This document shows positions 45,689 to 54,520 of a stretch of DNA of 64,000 bases, in pieces (within the stretch, counting starts at the first letter, position 1; every line of letters starts with the position of its first letter). The notes under the pieces were generated by a model. The model worked only from the letters and a program-made list of their open reading frames with translations, was not told where the DNA came from and did not search any database. The translations under genes and the position numbers were made by a program. Source of the stretch: Maritimibacter sp. 55A14 (GTDB taxonomy: Bacteria > Pseudomonadota > Alphaproteobacteria > Rhodobacterales > Rhodobacteraceae); the NCBI RefSeq assembly GCF_003122205.1, contig NZ_QEYE01000003.1:1-64000 (forward strand), written 5' to 3'.

Positions 45689-46870
45689 TCAGACCGCGTC
45701 GAGGGCCGTTTCGATATCGGCAATCAGGTCCTCCGGATCCTCCAGCCCGACCGAGACGCGCACCAGCCCGTCGGTGATGCCCAGCGCGGCGCGCGTCTCG
45801 GGTGCGAGCCGCTGGTGGGTCGTCGTGGCGGGATGGGTGACAAGGCTCTTGGCGTCGCCCAGGTTGTTCGACATCCGAATGATCCGGAGCGCGTTGAGGA
45901 AGCGGAAGGCCGCTTCCTTGCCACCCTTGATGTCGAGCGCCAGGACGGTGCCCCCCGCCGTCATCTGCGCCCGCGCCAGCGCGGCCTGCGGGTGCGCGTC
46001 ATGCGTGGGGTAGAGCACCCGTTCCAGCCGCCCATGCCCTGCCAGCCGGTCGGCCAGGGCCAACGCACCCGCCGCCTGTGCGGTGCAGCGCAGGGCCAAC
46101 GTCTCCAGCCCCTTGAGCATCACCCAAGCGTTGAACGGGCTGAGCGCCCCGCCCGTGTGTTTCATATAGGGTTCCAGCGTCTTGCGGACAAACTCTGTCG
46201 TGCCCAGAACGACGCCGCCCAGGCATCGCCCCTGCCCGTCGATATGCTTGGTCGCCGAGTAGATGACCACGTCGGCGCCAAGCTCCAGGCTGCGCTGGAA
46301 GACCGGGGTGGCGAAGACGTTGTCCGCGACCACCACGGCACCCACCGCATGGGCCATCTCCGAGACCGCACGGATGTCGATCACGTCGAGCGTGGGGTTG
46401 GAGATCGATTCGAAGAAGACCGCCTTGGTATCGGGCCGGATCGCATCACGCCAGGCTTGCAGGTCGGTGCCTTCGACGAAGCTGACCTCCACCCCGTAGC
46501 GCGGCAGGATATCCTCCAGGATATAGAGGCAGGAACCGAAGAGCGCGCGGCTCGATACCACGTGGTCGCCGGCGCGCAGAAGCGACATCAGCGCGCCGTT
46601 GACCGCCGCCATGCCCGAGGCGGTGGCGAAGGCGTCCTCGGCGCCTTCGAGCGCGGCGATGCGTTCCTCGAACATGGCCACGGTCGGATTACCGTAGCGG
46701 GCATAGATGAATTCATCCGCGCCCGCCTCGATGAACCGCGCCTCGGCCTGTTCGGCACTGTCATAGACGAAACCCTGCGTCAGGAAGATCGCCTCGGATG
46801 TTTCGCCATACTGGCTGCGCCGTGTGCCCGCATGCACCAGCTTGGTGGCCGGTTTCCAATTCTCGCTCAT
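45689..46870 (-). CDS. metZ: O-succinylhomoserine sulfhydrylase
   Basis: 393 residues. Cys/Met-metabolism PLP fold: FIYARYGNPTVAMFEERIAALE, ATASGMAAVNGAL, SSRALFGSCLYI, and the PLP lysine in VIYSATKHIDGQGRCLGGVV. It makes homocysteine directly from sulfide and O-succinylhomoserine. Preceded by promoter, SAM-II riboswitch and intrinsic terminator, so it is off when SAM is abundant. Confidence 0.94.
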   Translation of the reverse strand: MSENWKPATKLVHAGTRRSQYGETSEAIFLTQGFVYDSAEQAEARFIEAGADEFIYARYGNPTVAMFEERIAALEGAEDAFATASGMAAVNGALMSLLRAGDHVVSSRALFGSCLYILEDILPRYGVEVSFVEGTDLQAWRDAIRPDTKAVFFESISNPTLDVIDIRAVSEMAHAVGAVVVADNVFATPVFQRSLELGADVVIYSATKHIDGQGRCLGGVVLGTTEFVRKTLEPYMKHTGGALSPFNAWVMLKGLETLALRCTAQAAGALALADRLAGHGRLERVLYPTHDAHPQAALARAQMTAGGTVLALDIKGGKEAAFRFLNALRIIRMSNNLGDAKSLVTHPATTTHQRLAPETRAALGITDGLVRVSVGLEDPEDLIADIETALDAV

Positions 46871-46890
46871 TTCCGACGATCCCCGTGCAT

Positions 46891-46923
46891 AAAAAAACCC
46901 CCGAACCGCAGAGCGTCGGGGGG
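46891..46923 (-). terminator. Intrinsic terminator in the metZ leader
   Basis: On the minus strand CCCCCGA pairs with TCGGGGG and is followed by seven Ts (46897-46891). It lies between the SAM-II aptamer and the metZ start, so ligand binding would promote termination. Confidence 0.85.
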
Positions 46924-46931
46924 ACTTCGCA

Positions 46932-46990
46932 CCTCGACCTCTTTAGCGGCTTGTTTAACGTGGCCCGCAATCCGGTAACAAATCGCCACG
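46932..46990 (-). ncRNA. SAM-II (SAM-alpha) riboswitch
   Basis: The minus strand reads CGTGGCGATTT ... TTGCGGGCCACGTTAAACAA then GCCGCTAAAGAGG, the SAM-II consensus (P1 arms CGTGGC/GCCACG; GATTT loop; TTAAACAA-GCTAAA pseudoknot strand). Followed by an intrinsic terminator and metZ. Confidence 0.9.
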
Positions 46991-46998
46991 ATGCGCAG

Positions 46999-47027
46999 CC
47001 CATAGCCCAGCCGCCCCCGCCCGTCAA
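46999..47027 (-). promoter_or_regulatory. Promoter of the metZ riboswitch transcript
   Basis: TTGACG (47027-47022) and TATGGG (47004-46999) with an exact 17-base spacer. Predicted start near 46992, which is right at the first aptamer bases. Confidence 0.7.
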
Positions 47028-47140
47028 GCGCCGCAAACCGTCACCGCACCGTCACGCTCGGGTAACGCAGCCGTTGCAAAGCCGCGCTATCAGGCGGGCA
47101 AAGAAGAAACGGTCGGGCAATCGAGGTCGGGCACGGGCAG

Positions 47141-48085
47141 ATGGCACTCTTGCAAGTGAACACCCGCGATGGCGGGCTCCGTCTTCGCGGCGGCGGCGGC
47201 CACCATTGGGAGGCGGGCATCGCTCGCACGCTGGCGCAAACCCCGCCAGATGCGCCGGTCGCGGTGATGATCCACGGGCTGAAATTCTCGCCCTTCGACG
47301 GCGCCGCCGACCCGCATCGTCACATTTTCGCGATCAGGCCCGATCCGGGGTGCCGGAAGGCGCGGTCCTGGCCCGCCGGGATGGGCTTCAGCGCGGAGGG
47401 CCACGCGGACGGGTTCTGCATCGCCTTCGGCTGGGACGCGGCGGCGCGCAACCGGCCCGCGGAAGTTGGCGCGGCCTATGCGCGTGCCGCCGAGGCCGGC
47501 GCCGCGCTCAGCCATCTGCTGGAGACGCTGGCCGCGCTCGCCCCCGGCCGGCGCGTGGACGCGCTGGCCCATTCGATGGGCTGCCATGTCCTGCTGACGG
47601 CGATGGGCGCGCTGCGCCGCCCGGTGCTTGGCCGCGCCATCCTGATGGGTGCTGCGGACTATGCCCGGACGGCGCAAACCGCGCTGGCCAATCACGCGGC
47701 CTCGGGCGCGGAAATCTTCAATATCACAAGCGAAAGCAATGCGTTCTACGATCTGCTCTTCCGCAGTTTCGTGCGACCGCCGGCACACGGCGCGCGGACG
47801 CTGGGCTGCGGGCTGCCGGACGCGCCCCGGCGCTGGGTGGATGTCCCGATCGACTGCCCGCAGACGCTGGCCGCCCTCGGCAGGCGCGGTGTGGCTATTG
47901 CCCCGCCGACGCGACGCGTCTGCCATTGGGGCTTCTATCTGAGGCCGGGGATCTTCGGGCTCTACAACGCGATCCTGCGGCAGCGCGACGGCTGGTCGGC
48001 GCCCGCGCTCCGGGCGGCGCTCACACCGCGGGCGGAGCCGCAGGCAGCCTGGCGCCCCGCGGCTGCCGGGGCGACCCCTGCCTGA
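47141..48085 (+). CDS. Alpha/beta hydrolase-fold protein
   Basis: 314 residues. VAVMIHGLKFSPFD (oxyanion-strand HG motif), nucleophile elbow LAHSMGCHVLL with Ser, and CHWGFYLRPGIFGLYNAIL near the end with a candidate histidine. Fold is clear; substrate unknown. It lies in a divergent position to metZ, about 150 bases from the riboswitch promoter. Might be a lipase/esterase-like enzyme. Confidence 0.75.
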   Translation: MALLQVNTRDGGLRLRGGGGHHWEAGIARTLAQTPPDAPVAVMIHGLKFSPFDGAADPHRHIFAIRPDPGCRKARSWPAGMGFSAEGHADGFCIAFGWDAAARNRPAEVGAAYARAAEAGAALSHLLETLAALAPGRRVDALAHSMGCHVLLTAMGALRRPVLGRAILMGAADYARTAQTALANHAASGAEIFNITSESNAFYDLLFRSFVRPPAHGARTLGCGLPDAPRRWVDVPIDCPQTLAALGRRGVAIAPPTRRVCHWGFYLRPGIFGLYNAILRQRDGWSAPALRAALTPRAEPQAAWRPAAAGATPA

Positions 48086-48174
48086 AATCCGCGCCCGATC
48101 GCGGGGGGTTGCCACCGCTTCCGATCCGTCCAAGTAATGTGGCAACCAACCAACCGCCACGGGAGCACCGCGAC

Positions 48175-48879
48175 ATGACGCAGCCGATCGACCTCTACTA
48201 CTGGCCCACACCCAATGGCTGGAAAGTTTCCATCGCGCTGGAGGAGATGGGCCTGCCCTACAACCTGCAACTGGTCAATATCGGCGCCGGCGAGCAGTTC
48301 GAGCCGTCCTTCCTGTCCATCGCCCCCAACAACCGCATGCCCGCAATCGTCGATCCCGACGGCCCTGACGGCAAGCCCATTTCGGTCTTCGAGTCGGGCG
48401 CCATCCTGCAATATCTCGGCCGCAAGACGGGGCAGTTCTACGGCAGCACCCCGCGCGAGCAGGTCGCGGTGGAGGAATGGCTCATGTGGCAGATGGGCGG
48501 CGTCGGGCCGATGGCCGGACAGGCGCATCACTTCCTGAAATATGCTCCTTCGATGGACCCGCCCAACGACCTGCCCTATGCCAAGGACCGCTACCGCAAC
48601 GAGACCGCCCGGCTCTACGGCGTGCTCGACCGCAGGCTGGCCGAGAACCAGTTCGTGGCCGGCGGTTTCTTCTCTATCGCGGATATGGCGATCTGGCCCT
48701 GGGCGTCGCTCTGGGAAGGGCAGGAACAGACGCTCGACGACAAGCCCCACATGGCGCGCTGGCTGGAGGCGGTGAGCAGCCGCCCAGGCGTGCAGGCAGG
48801 CCGGGCCGTGGCGGCTGAGTTGCGCTCGAACCTGCAAAGCGACCGCGAGGCGCAAAAGATCCTTTTCGGCAAGGGTTAG
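48175..48879 (+). CDS. Glutathione S-transferase (YfcG/nu-like)
   Basis: 234 residues. Thioredoxin-fold N-domain with IDLYYWPTPNGWKVSIALEEMGLPYNL; the proline segment NNRMPAIVDPDG and FESGAILQYLGRKTG (glutathione-site ES). The C-domain has FSIADMAIWPW. Thr/Asn near the start replace the Ser/Cys nucleophile, as in the nu-class disulfide-bond reductase YfcG. GGGAG precedes the ATG. Single gene. Confidence 0.87.
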   Translation: MTQPIDLYYWPTPNGWKVSIALEEMGLPYNLQLVNIGAGEQFEPSFLSIAPNNRMPAIVDPDGPDGKPISVFESGAILQYLGRKTGQFYGSTPREQVAVEEWLMWQMGGVGPMAGQAHHFLKYAPSMDPPNDLPYAKDRYRNETARLYGVLDRRLAENQFVAGGFFSIADMAIWPWASLWEGQEQTLDDKPHMARWLEAVSSRPGVQAGRAVAAELRSNLQSDREAQKILFGKG

Positions 48880-49055
48880 GGCCGGGGAGGATTATCCACA
48901 TCCCCGGCGCGGAACCAAGGCCCGATGTCGCAGCGCGATTGCCAGACCGCCCGCGCGGTCCGCCCATGACGTGGCTCGTCACGGATCAAACAACACCCGA
49001 GAGGGTCACCGTCACCGCTTGAGTTCGGGGCTAGGGACGGGGCGCTGGCTGGTTG

Positions 49056-49667
49056 TCAGCCGTCCCTGCCCCCCTCCTCCTCGATGCCGTGCTCGCGGAA
49101 GAGCCGGCTCTGGAGCATGAAGAAGACGAAGACCGCCGCGGTCAGTCCGAAGGTCTTGAAGTTGACCCAGGCATCGGTGGACATGGTTCGCCACACCACC
49201 TCGTTGACGATCGCAAGGCCCAGGAAGAAGATCGTCACCCGGCGGGTCAGCTTCATCCAGCCCTCTGCGGTCATCGGCATCACCTCCGACATCACCACCT
49301 GCAGGTAGGAGCGCCCGCGCAGCAGCCCCACCCCCAGGATGCCGCCGAAAAGCAGGTAGATCGCGGTGGGTTTCATCTTGAAGAACCGCTCGTCGTTGAG
49401 CCAGACCGATAGCCCGCCGAAGACCACGACCAGCACTGCCGTCATCATCTGCATTCGCGACAGGTGCCCGGTCAGCCACCACAGGATGCCGGTGGAAAGC
49501 AGGATCAGCGGGATGAAGGCCGCGGTCATGAGGATGAAGCCGTCATACTCGGTGCCCGCAATGGTGAAGCTGCTATCTTTCATCCGGACATAGCCGATGA
49601 AGAAGAGCAGGATCGGCCCAAGCTCCAGCCCGGTCTTCACCCAGGGATTGATCTTCCTGTCCGCCAT
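49056..49667 (-). CDS. ispZ: Inner-membrane-spanning protein YciB / intracellular septation protein A family
   Basis: 203 residues, about five to six helices. Typical WVKTGLELGPILLFFIGY, ILWWLTGHLSRMQMMTAVLVVVFGGLSVWLNDERFFKMKPTAIY, and NEVVWRTMSTDAWVNFKTFGL. The family has been linked to septation and envelope integrity. It overlaps no gene; the next upstream transporter ends 11 bases earlier on the same strand. Confidence 0.88.
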   Translation of the reverse strand: MADRKINPWVKTGLELGPILLFFIGYVRMKDSSFTIAGTEYDGFILMTAAFIPLILLSTGILWWLTGHLSRMQMMTAVLVVVFGGLSVWLNDERFFKMKPTAIYLLFGGILGVGLLRGRSYLQVVMSEVMPMTAEGWMKLTRRVTIFFLGLAIVNEVVWRTMSTDAWVNFKTFGLTAAVFVFFMLQSRLFREHGIEEEGGRDG

Positions 49668-49678
49668 TGCGCGTCTCC

Positions 49679-50578
49679 TCAGCCGCCCATTTCAACTATC
49701 ACCGCGCCCAGCGCAATCAAGCCCATCAGCGCCAGCCGTCGCGGCCCGACACGCTCGCCCAACATCAGCCATCCGATCAGCGCCGCGAAGACAGTCGAGG
49801 TTTCGCGCAGCACCGCCGCCTCACCCACCTTGTCGAGCCGCGTCGCCAGCATGATCGCGCCGAAGCTGAAGAAGGCGGTGAAAGCACCGGCCAGCCCGCG
49901 CCGCATCAGCGGCAGCGCCTCGGCCACGGTCAGGCGCAGCATCCGCGGCGCCATGAGCGCCGGGAAGAAGAGCCCGTCGATGAAGAAGAACCAGGCCAGG
50001 AAGGTGAAGGGATCGGCCGTGGCCCGGATGCCGTAGGCGTCGAATGTTGTATAGGCCGCGACCATCGCCCCGGTCATCACTGCCAGGACCAGCGCGACAT
50101 AGAGCGTGCCGCGATCCACATGCGTATGGACGATGTTGTAGAGCGCCAGTCCGAAGATCCCGGCCAGCAACACGGCCAGCCCGCTCCACTGGATCCAGGT
50201 GAAGACTTCGCCGAAGACGAGCCCCGCGCCCAGCACGGCGACCAGCGGGCCGGTCCCGCGCACCACCGGATAGACCACCGTGTAGGCACCGCGGCTGTAG
50301 GTCATGGCCTGGAGGATCTTGTAGACCGCGTGGATCGCGAACACCCCGGCGAAGATCGGCCACATATACGGCTCCGGCCAGGGCACGGCCAGCAGTGCCA
50401 GCGGCGCGGCCATGGCGCCATAGCTCATGTCGATCGCGGCGCGGCTGAGCCAGGGGTCGTGCGCGCCTTTCTGGAGCGCCCCGAAGACCGCGTGCAGAAA
50501 TGCCGCCAGCAGCGCCAGCCCCATCGCCAGGTGATGGCCCGCCGACGTGCCTTCAAGCGCGAGTATCAACTCGCTCAT
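49679..50578 (-). CDS. EamA/DMT transporter family protein
   Basis: 299 residues, about ten helices. HAVFGALQKGAHDPWLSRA, and YSRGAYTVVYPVVRGTGPLVAVLGAGLVFGE, and EAAVLRETSTVFAALIGWLMLGERVGPRR show two EamA-like repeats. Substrate unknown. Upstream of ispZ with an 11-base gap, so both may share one transcript. Confidence 0.8.
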   Translation of the reverse strand: MSELILALEGTSAGHHLAMGLALLAAFLHAVFGALQKGAHDPWLSRAAIDMSYGAMAAPLALLAVPWPEPYMWPIFAGVFAIHAVYKILQAMTYSRGAYTVVYPVVRGTGPLVAVLGAGLVFGEVFTWIQWSGLAVLLAGIFGLALYNIVHTHVDRGTLYVALVLAVMTGAMVAAYTTFDAYGIRATADPFTFLAWFFFIDGLFFPALMAPRMLRLTVAEALPLMRRGLAGAFTAFFSFGAIMLATRLDKVGEAAVLRETSTVFAALIGWLMLGERVGPRRLALMGLIALGAVIVEMGG

Positions 50579-50647
50579 GCCGGCGCCCCATGCGCCGGCG
50601 CGATCCGGCCTTTACATCCGCCATGCGATCTGCGGCAATGGAGGGCG

Positions 50648-51148
50648 ATGTTTTCGGACTCCATCATAGCCGAGTTCACCGGCGCCTTCAGCGCGATCCC
50701 GGCCGAGGTCGCGGCGCTGCGGCTCGTGGCCGCGATGATTCTGGGCGGAATGATCGGCTGGGAACGCGAGATGCACGACAAGCCCGCTGGCCTGCGCACC
50801 CATATGATGATCGCGCTGGCGGCCTGTCTCTTCACGCTGCTGGCGTTTGAACTGATGGCGCTTGTGACGGAGGGCGACGAGCGCATGCGCGTCGATCCGC
50901 TGCGCCTGATCGAGGCGGTGACGGCGGGCGTGGCCTTCCTGGCGGCGGGCACGATCATCACGGGCCGCGGCAAGGTCCACGGGCTGACGACCGGCGCGGG
51001 CATGTGGTTCGCAGGCGCCGTGGGCGTGGCCTGCGGCACTGGGCGGCTGCCCCTGGCGGGTCTGGCCGCGCTAATCGCGCTTGTCGTGCTGTGGCTCATG
51101 CGCAAGCTGGTCGCCGCGCTCGGCGCCAGCAGCGCGCCCGACGGTTAG
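50648..51148 (+). CDS. MgtC/SapB-family inner-membrane protein
   Basis: 166 residues, four to five helices. LRLVAAMILGGMIGWEREMHDKPAGLRTHMMIALAACLFTLL and AGVAFLAAGTIITGRGKVHGLTTGAGMWFAGAVGVACG are the MgtC/SapB hallmark. Lacks the long cytosolic tail of Salmonella MgtC. ATG at 50648 with GGAGGG. Possible role in Mg2+ or proton homeostasis. No Mg sensor-like leader is visible. Confidence 0.85.
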   Translation: MFSDSIIAEFTGAFSAIPAEVAALRLVAAMILGGMIGWEREMHDKPAGLRTHMMIALAACLFTLLAFELMALVTEGDERMRVDPLRLIEAVTAGVAFLAAGTIITGRGKVHGLTTGAGMWFAGAVGVACGTGRLPLAGLAALIALVVLWLMRKLVAALGASSAPDG

Positions 51149-51154
51149 CGCCGC

Positions 51155-52567
51155 TCATTCCTCCAGCCCGGTCAGGGCACGGGCGAAGTCCTCGGGGTCG
51201 AAGGGCGCCAGATCGTCGATCTGCTCACCGACACCGATCGCGTGGATTGGCAGGCCGAACCGGTCTGCCAGCGCGACCAGGACGCCGCCTTTGGCGGTGC
51301 CATCGAGCTTGGTCATCACCAGCCCGGTGACATCGGCCATCTTGCGGAAAATCTCCACCTGGCTCAGCGCGTTCTGCCCGGTCGTGGCGTCGAGCACCAG
51401 AAGCGTGTTGTGCGGCGCGGTCTCGTCGCGCTTGCGCAGCACACGAATGATCTTGGCCAGTTCCTCCATCAGGTCTGCGCGGTTCTGCAACCGACCGGCG
51501 GTGTCGATCATCAGCAGATCGGCGCCCTCCGCCTGGGCACGCGCCAGCGCGTCGAAGGCCAGGCTGGCGGGATCCGAACCCTCCGGCGCGGTCATCACCG
51601 GGACGCCCGCGCGTTCCCCCCAGACCTGGAGCTGCTCCACAGCCGCAGCGCGAAACGTGTCGCCCGCCGCGATGATCACCGACTTGCCCGCCGCCTTGAA
51701 CTGGCTGGCGAGCTTGCCGATCGTGGTGGTCTTGCCCGACCCGTTTACCCCCACGACCAGCACCACCTGCGGCGCCCGCGCATAGAGTGGCATCGGCTTG
51801 GCCACGGGGTCCATGATCCGGGTGATTTCGGCCGCGAGCAACGCCTTGATCTCGGCGGTGGAGAGCTTCTTGCCGAAGCGCCCCTCGGCCATGTTGGCGG
51901 TCACGCGCATCGCCGTCTCCACCCCCATATCCGCGCTGATCAGCAGCTCCTCCAGGCTTTCGAGCATCGCGTCGTCGAGCACGCGGCGCACCACTGTCTT
52001 CTTCTCACCCCGTCCCAGGATGCGGCCCAGGAAGCCCGCACGCGCAGCGGGCGCGGCCTCGACGGTTTCCGTCACATCGGCCACGGGGTTGGCGGGTGCA
52101 GGCACCGGCCGGTCCGACGGCATTTCCTGGGGGAAGTCCTGCGGGAACTCGGCAGGCGGCGCGGCGGGAACCTCCGAGGGCGCGGGCGGGTGGACATCGT
52201 CCTGGCCGGGCGCGGGTACGCCCAGCGGTTCGGGCTCCGGCGTGATCTCGGGCGGCGCGGGAGACGGGCCGGGTTGCGGTTCAGGCTCGGGCTCCGGTTC
52301 GGGCGCGGGGACGGGATCGGGTTCCGGTTCAGGCTCGGGCTCCGGTTCGGGCGCGGGCTCTTCCGGCTCGGGCTCCTGCGGCTCGGGCTCCTGCGGCGCA
52401 GGCCTCTCGGGACCGGGCGCGGGCGGCTCCGGGGTCTCGGGATCGGGCTGCGGCGGCGTTTCGACGGGTTCCTCCTCGCCGCCCTCCTCGATGATCGCGT
52501 CCAGCCCCGCTTCGAGCCGCGACGACGACTTGAAAAGCCTGTCCTTGAGTTTCCTGAAAAACGCCAT
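51155..52567 (-). CDS. ftsY: Signal recognition particle receptor FtsY
   Basis: 470 residues. N-terminal MAFFRKLKDRLF, an acidic proline-rich linker (~38-160) made of PEPEPEP-type repeats, then the NG domain: VLVVGVNGSGKTTTIGKLA (P-loop), AGDTFRAAAVEQL, LMIDTAGRLQNRADLM, VMTKLDGTAKGG and GVGEQIDDLAPFD. A GTPase that docks the SRP-ribosome complex at the membrane. The linker is encoded by tandem DNA repeats. Confidence 0.95.
   Translation of the reverse strand: MAFFRKLKDRLFKSSSRLEAGLDAIIEEGGEEEPVETPPQPDPETPEPPAPGPERPAPQEPEPQEPEPEEPAPEPEPEPEPEPDPVPAPEPEPEPEPQPGPSPAPPEITPEPEPLGVPAPGQDDVHPPAPSEVPAAPPAEFPQDFPQEMPSDRPVPAPANPVADVTETVEAAPAARAGFLGRILGRGEKKTVVRRVLDDAMLESLEELLISADMGVETAMRVTANMAEGRFGKKLSTAEIKALLAAEITRIMDPVAKPMPLYARAPQVVLVVGVNGSGKTTTIGKLASQFKAAGKSVIIAAGDTFRAAAVEQLQVWGERAGVPVMTAPEGSDPASLAFDALARAQAEGADLLMIDTAGRLQNRADLMEELAKIIRVLRKRDETAPHNTLLVLDATTGQNALSQVEIFRKMADVTGLVMTKLDGTAKGGVLVALADRFGLPIHAIGVGEQIDDLAPFDPEDFARALTGLEE
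52277..52394. repeat. Tandem/direct repeats within the ftsY linker
   Basis: A 33-base perfect direct repeat (52277-52309 and 52325-52357) and two adjacent 15-base repeats (52365-52379, 52380-52394). They encode Glu/Pro-rich residues. Such tracts can expand or contract without breaking the frame. Confidence 0.85.
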
Positions 52568-52631
52568 GTCTTTCCCGCTTTCCTGTCCACCTTTCACCTA
52601 AGACCATTCGGCGTTGGATGGAAGGGGCGGA

Positions 52632-52874
52632 TCAGTCCCGCGCCGCCGCGACGGCGAGCGGGGGCGCGGGCTGCCGCAGCGCGTCCCAACCCAGGAGTCC
52701 GGCCAGAATCGCCAGCACCAGCAGGAGCGGCAGGAAGGGCCAGCGCCCGGCTCGCGGCCCGCGCGCCGGGGCGCCGCGTGGCGCGATGGCCGTCAACAGC
52801 CGGGCCTCGCAGAGGCTCCACATCGTGCGCGGCGCGGTCTGCTGCGGGTCCGTCCTTTCGGCGTGGCGCATCAT
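52632..52874 (-). CDS. Small single-helix membrane protein
   Basis: 80 residues. A basic N-terminal half (TMWSLCEARLLTAIAPRGAP) then one strong C-terminal helix WPFLPLLLVLAILAGLLGW. AGAGGA precedes the ATG pair at 52874/52871. It reads into ftsY after 64 bases. No known family. Confidence is limited because the GC-rich opposite frame also stays open. Confidence 0.45.
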   Translation of the reverse strand: MMRHAERTDPQQTAPRTMWSLCEARLLTAIAPRGAPARGPRAGRWPFLPLLLVLAILAGLLGWDALRQPAPPLAVAAARD

Positions 52875-52978
52875 CCTGTCCTCTTGCTGGCCGGGATACG
52901 CATACAATTCCCGGCCTCGGCAAAGATTGTCCTTAATCCTGCCGCAACCCTGTAGCATAACCGCCGCAGGAGAGTCCC

Positions 52979-54058
52979 ATGCCGCGCGATATACGCTGGT
53001 TCGCCCTTGTTACCCTTGCCCCCGTGCCCTTGCTGATCGCCGGGGCGCTGCTGGGCGCGTCCTGGACGCTGGCGGCCCTGCTCTACATCACGCTGGCGAC
53101 CCTTGTCGTCGATGCCCTCGCCCCGCGAGATGGTGCCGTGGCGCGCGACCGAGCCGGCGCGGAAATGCTCTCGATCCTGCTGGGGGCGGTGCATTTCCTG
53201 CTTCTGGGCATCGCGGTGCTGACCATCGCCGGGCCGGGACCGGCCGATTTTGGCGACCGGCTGGCCGCCTTCTTCGCTTTCGGGCTCTGGTTCGGGCAGG
53301 TGTCGAACTCCAACGCGCATGAGTTGATCCACCGATCGGACCGCGAATTGCGGATGCTGGGCCGGTGGGTCTATATCTCGCTGCTTTTCGGGCATCACGC
53401 CTCGGCTCATCCGGCCATCCATCACCGCTTTGTCGCCACGCCGCTCGATCCGAACACGGCGCGGCTGGACGAGAGTTTCTATCAATTCCTGCCGCGCGCC
53501 TGGCGCGGGTCGTTCCGGGCCGGTCGCATCGCGGAGTCGGCGCGGCTCAAGATACGGGGGCACCGGCCCTGGCATTGGTCGAACCCGTATTACACCTATA
53601 TCGGCGGCGGGCTGCTCTTCATCGCGCTCTCATGGCTGATCGCCGGGCCGGCCGGCGTCGCGGTCTATCTGCTGCTTTGCGTCTACAGCGTCTCGCAACT
53701 CCTGCTTAGCGATTATGTCCAGCATTACGGGCTGGTGCGCAACAAGGGCCCGGACGGCAAGTACGAGCCGGTCTCGCCCGCGCATTCCTGGAACGCGCCG
53801 CATTGGATGAGCGGGCTTCTGATGCTGAACGCCCCGCGCCATTCCGATCACCACGCGAACCCGTCGAAATCCTATCCCGACCTGCGCGACCTGCCCCGCG
53901 ACACCGCACCGGAACTGCCCTTCAGCCTGCCGGTGATGGCCGGGGCGGCGCTGATCCCGCCGCTCTGGCAACGGCTGATGCACCCGCGGCTGGAGGTGCT
54001 CTACGAGACCGGGCGCATCCCCGGCCCGACACTTGACAGACGCGTCGTCCTGTCCTGA
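52979..54058 (+). CDS. alkB: Alkane 1-monooxygenase (AlkB-type di-iron membrane hydroxylase)
   Basis: 359 residues, about six helices. The histidine boxes are in order: NSNAHELIHR, FGHHASAHPAIHHRFVATPLDP (AlkB-specific) and LMLNAPRHSDHHANPSKSYPDL. All catalytic histidines are present. Hydroxylates terminal carbons of medium alkanes or similar chains. No rubredoxin gene adjoins. Slightly short (GPo1 AlkB ~400), as in marine Rhodobacteraceae. Confidence 0.92.
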   Translation: MPRDIRWFALVTLAPVPLLIAGALLGASWTLAALLYITLATLVVDALAPRDGAVARDRAGAEMLSILLGAVHFLLLGIAVLTIAGPGPADFGDRLAAFFAFGLWFGQVSNSNAHELIHRSDRELRMLGRWVYISLLFGHHASAHPAIHHRFVATPLDPNTARLDESFYQFLPRAWRGSFRAGRIAESARLKIRGHRPWHWSNPYYTYIGGGLLFIALSWLIAGPAGVAVYLLLCVYSVSQLLLSDYVQHYGLVRNKGPDGKYEPVSPAHSWNAPHWMSGLLMLNAPRHSDHHANPSKSYPDLRDLPRDTAPELPFSLPVMAGAALIPPLWQRLMHPRLEVLYETGRIPGPTLDRRVVLS

Positions 54059-54103
54059 CCATATCCCCCCGCGGTCAACCGTCCGCATTGGCGAGGAATG
54101 ACG

Positions 54104-54496
54104 ATGCTGCGTTGTCTTGTCCTGCTGGCCCTGACCACGGCTCCGGCGCTGGCCGCCGAGCCGCTCGGCCCCGATGAATTCGCCGCCCGCGTGACCGGCC
54201 GCACGCTGCATTTCCAGCGGCACGGCGCCCCTTACGGGTCAGAACAGTACCTGCCCGGCCGCCAGGTGATCTGGCGATTCGCGGGCGATATCTGCATTGC
54301 GGGCTTCTGGTATTCTGAGCGTGGCAAGATCTGCTTCGTTTACGACCGCGAGCCCGGCCCGCAGTGCTGGGATTTCCTGCGCGGCGATGACGGGCTGCGC
54401 GCCCGCGCCGAAGGCGGCAGCCCGGAAGACGACCTGAGCGTCGCATGGGAGAGCGCCGAGCCGCTCGACTGCCAAGGGCCCTCCCCCGGCGTCTGA
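54104..54496 (+). CDS. Small secreted cysteine-containing protein
   Basis: 130 residues. Signal peptide LRCLVLLALTTAPALAAEP, then a domain with four cysteines (GDICIAGFWYS, KICFVYD, PQCWDF, LDCQ). Start at 54104 is favoured because GAGGA lies 6 bases upstream; the ATG at 54098 abuts it. Directly after alkB on the same strand (45 bases). No family recognised. Confidence 0.7.
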   Translation: MLRCLVLLALTTAPALAAEPLGPDEFAARVTGRTLHFQRHGAPYGSEQYLPGRQVIWRFAGDICIAGFWYSERGKICFVYDREPGPQCWDFLRGDDGLRARAEGGSPEDDLSVAWESAEPLDCQGPSPGV

Positions 54497-54520
54497 GGCG
54501 CACGGGGAGCACGCATTCGG

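Noticed and set aside
47041-47140. Separate promoter/operator for the alpha/beta hydrolase in the metZ leader region
   Set aside because: No convincing plus-strand -35/-10 pair could be found; only the minus-strand promoter is clear.
52632-52958. Longer version of the small gene starting at 52958
   Set aside because: The extra residues overlap the alkB promoter region; the AGAGGA site supports the start at 52874.
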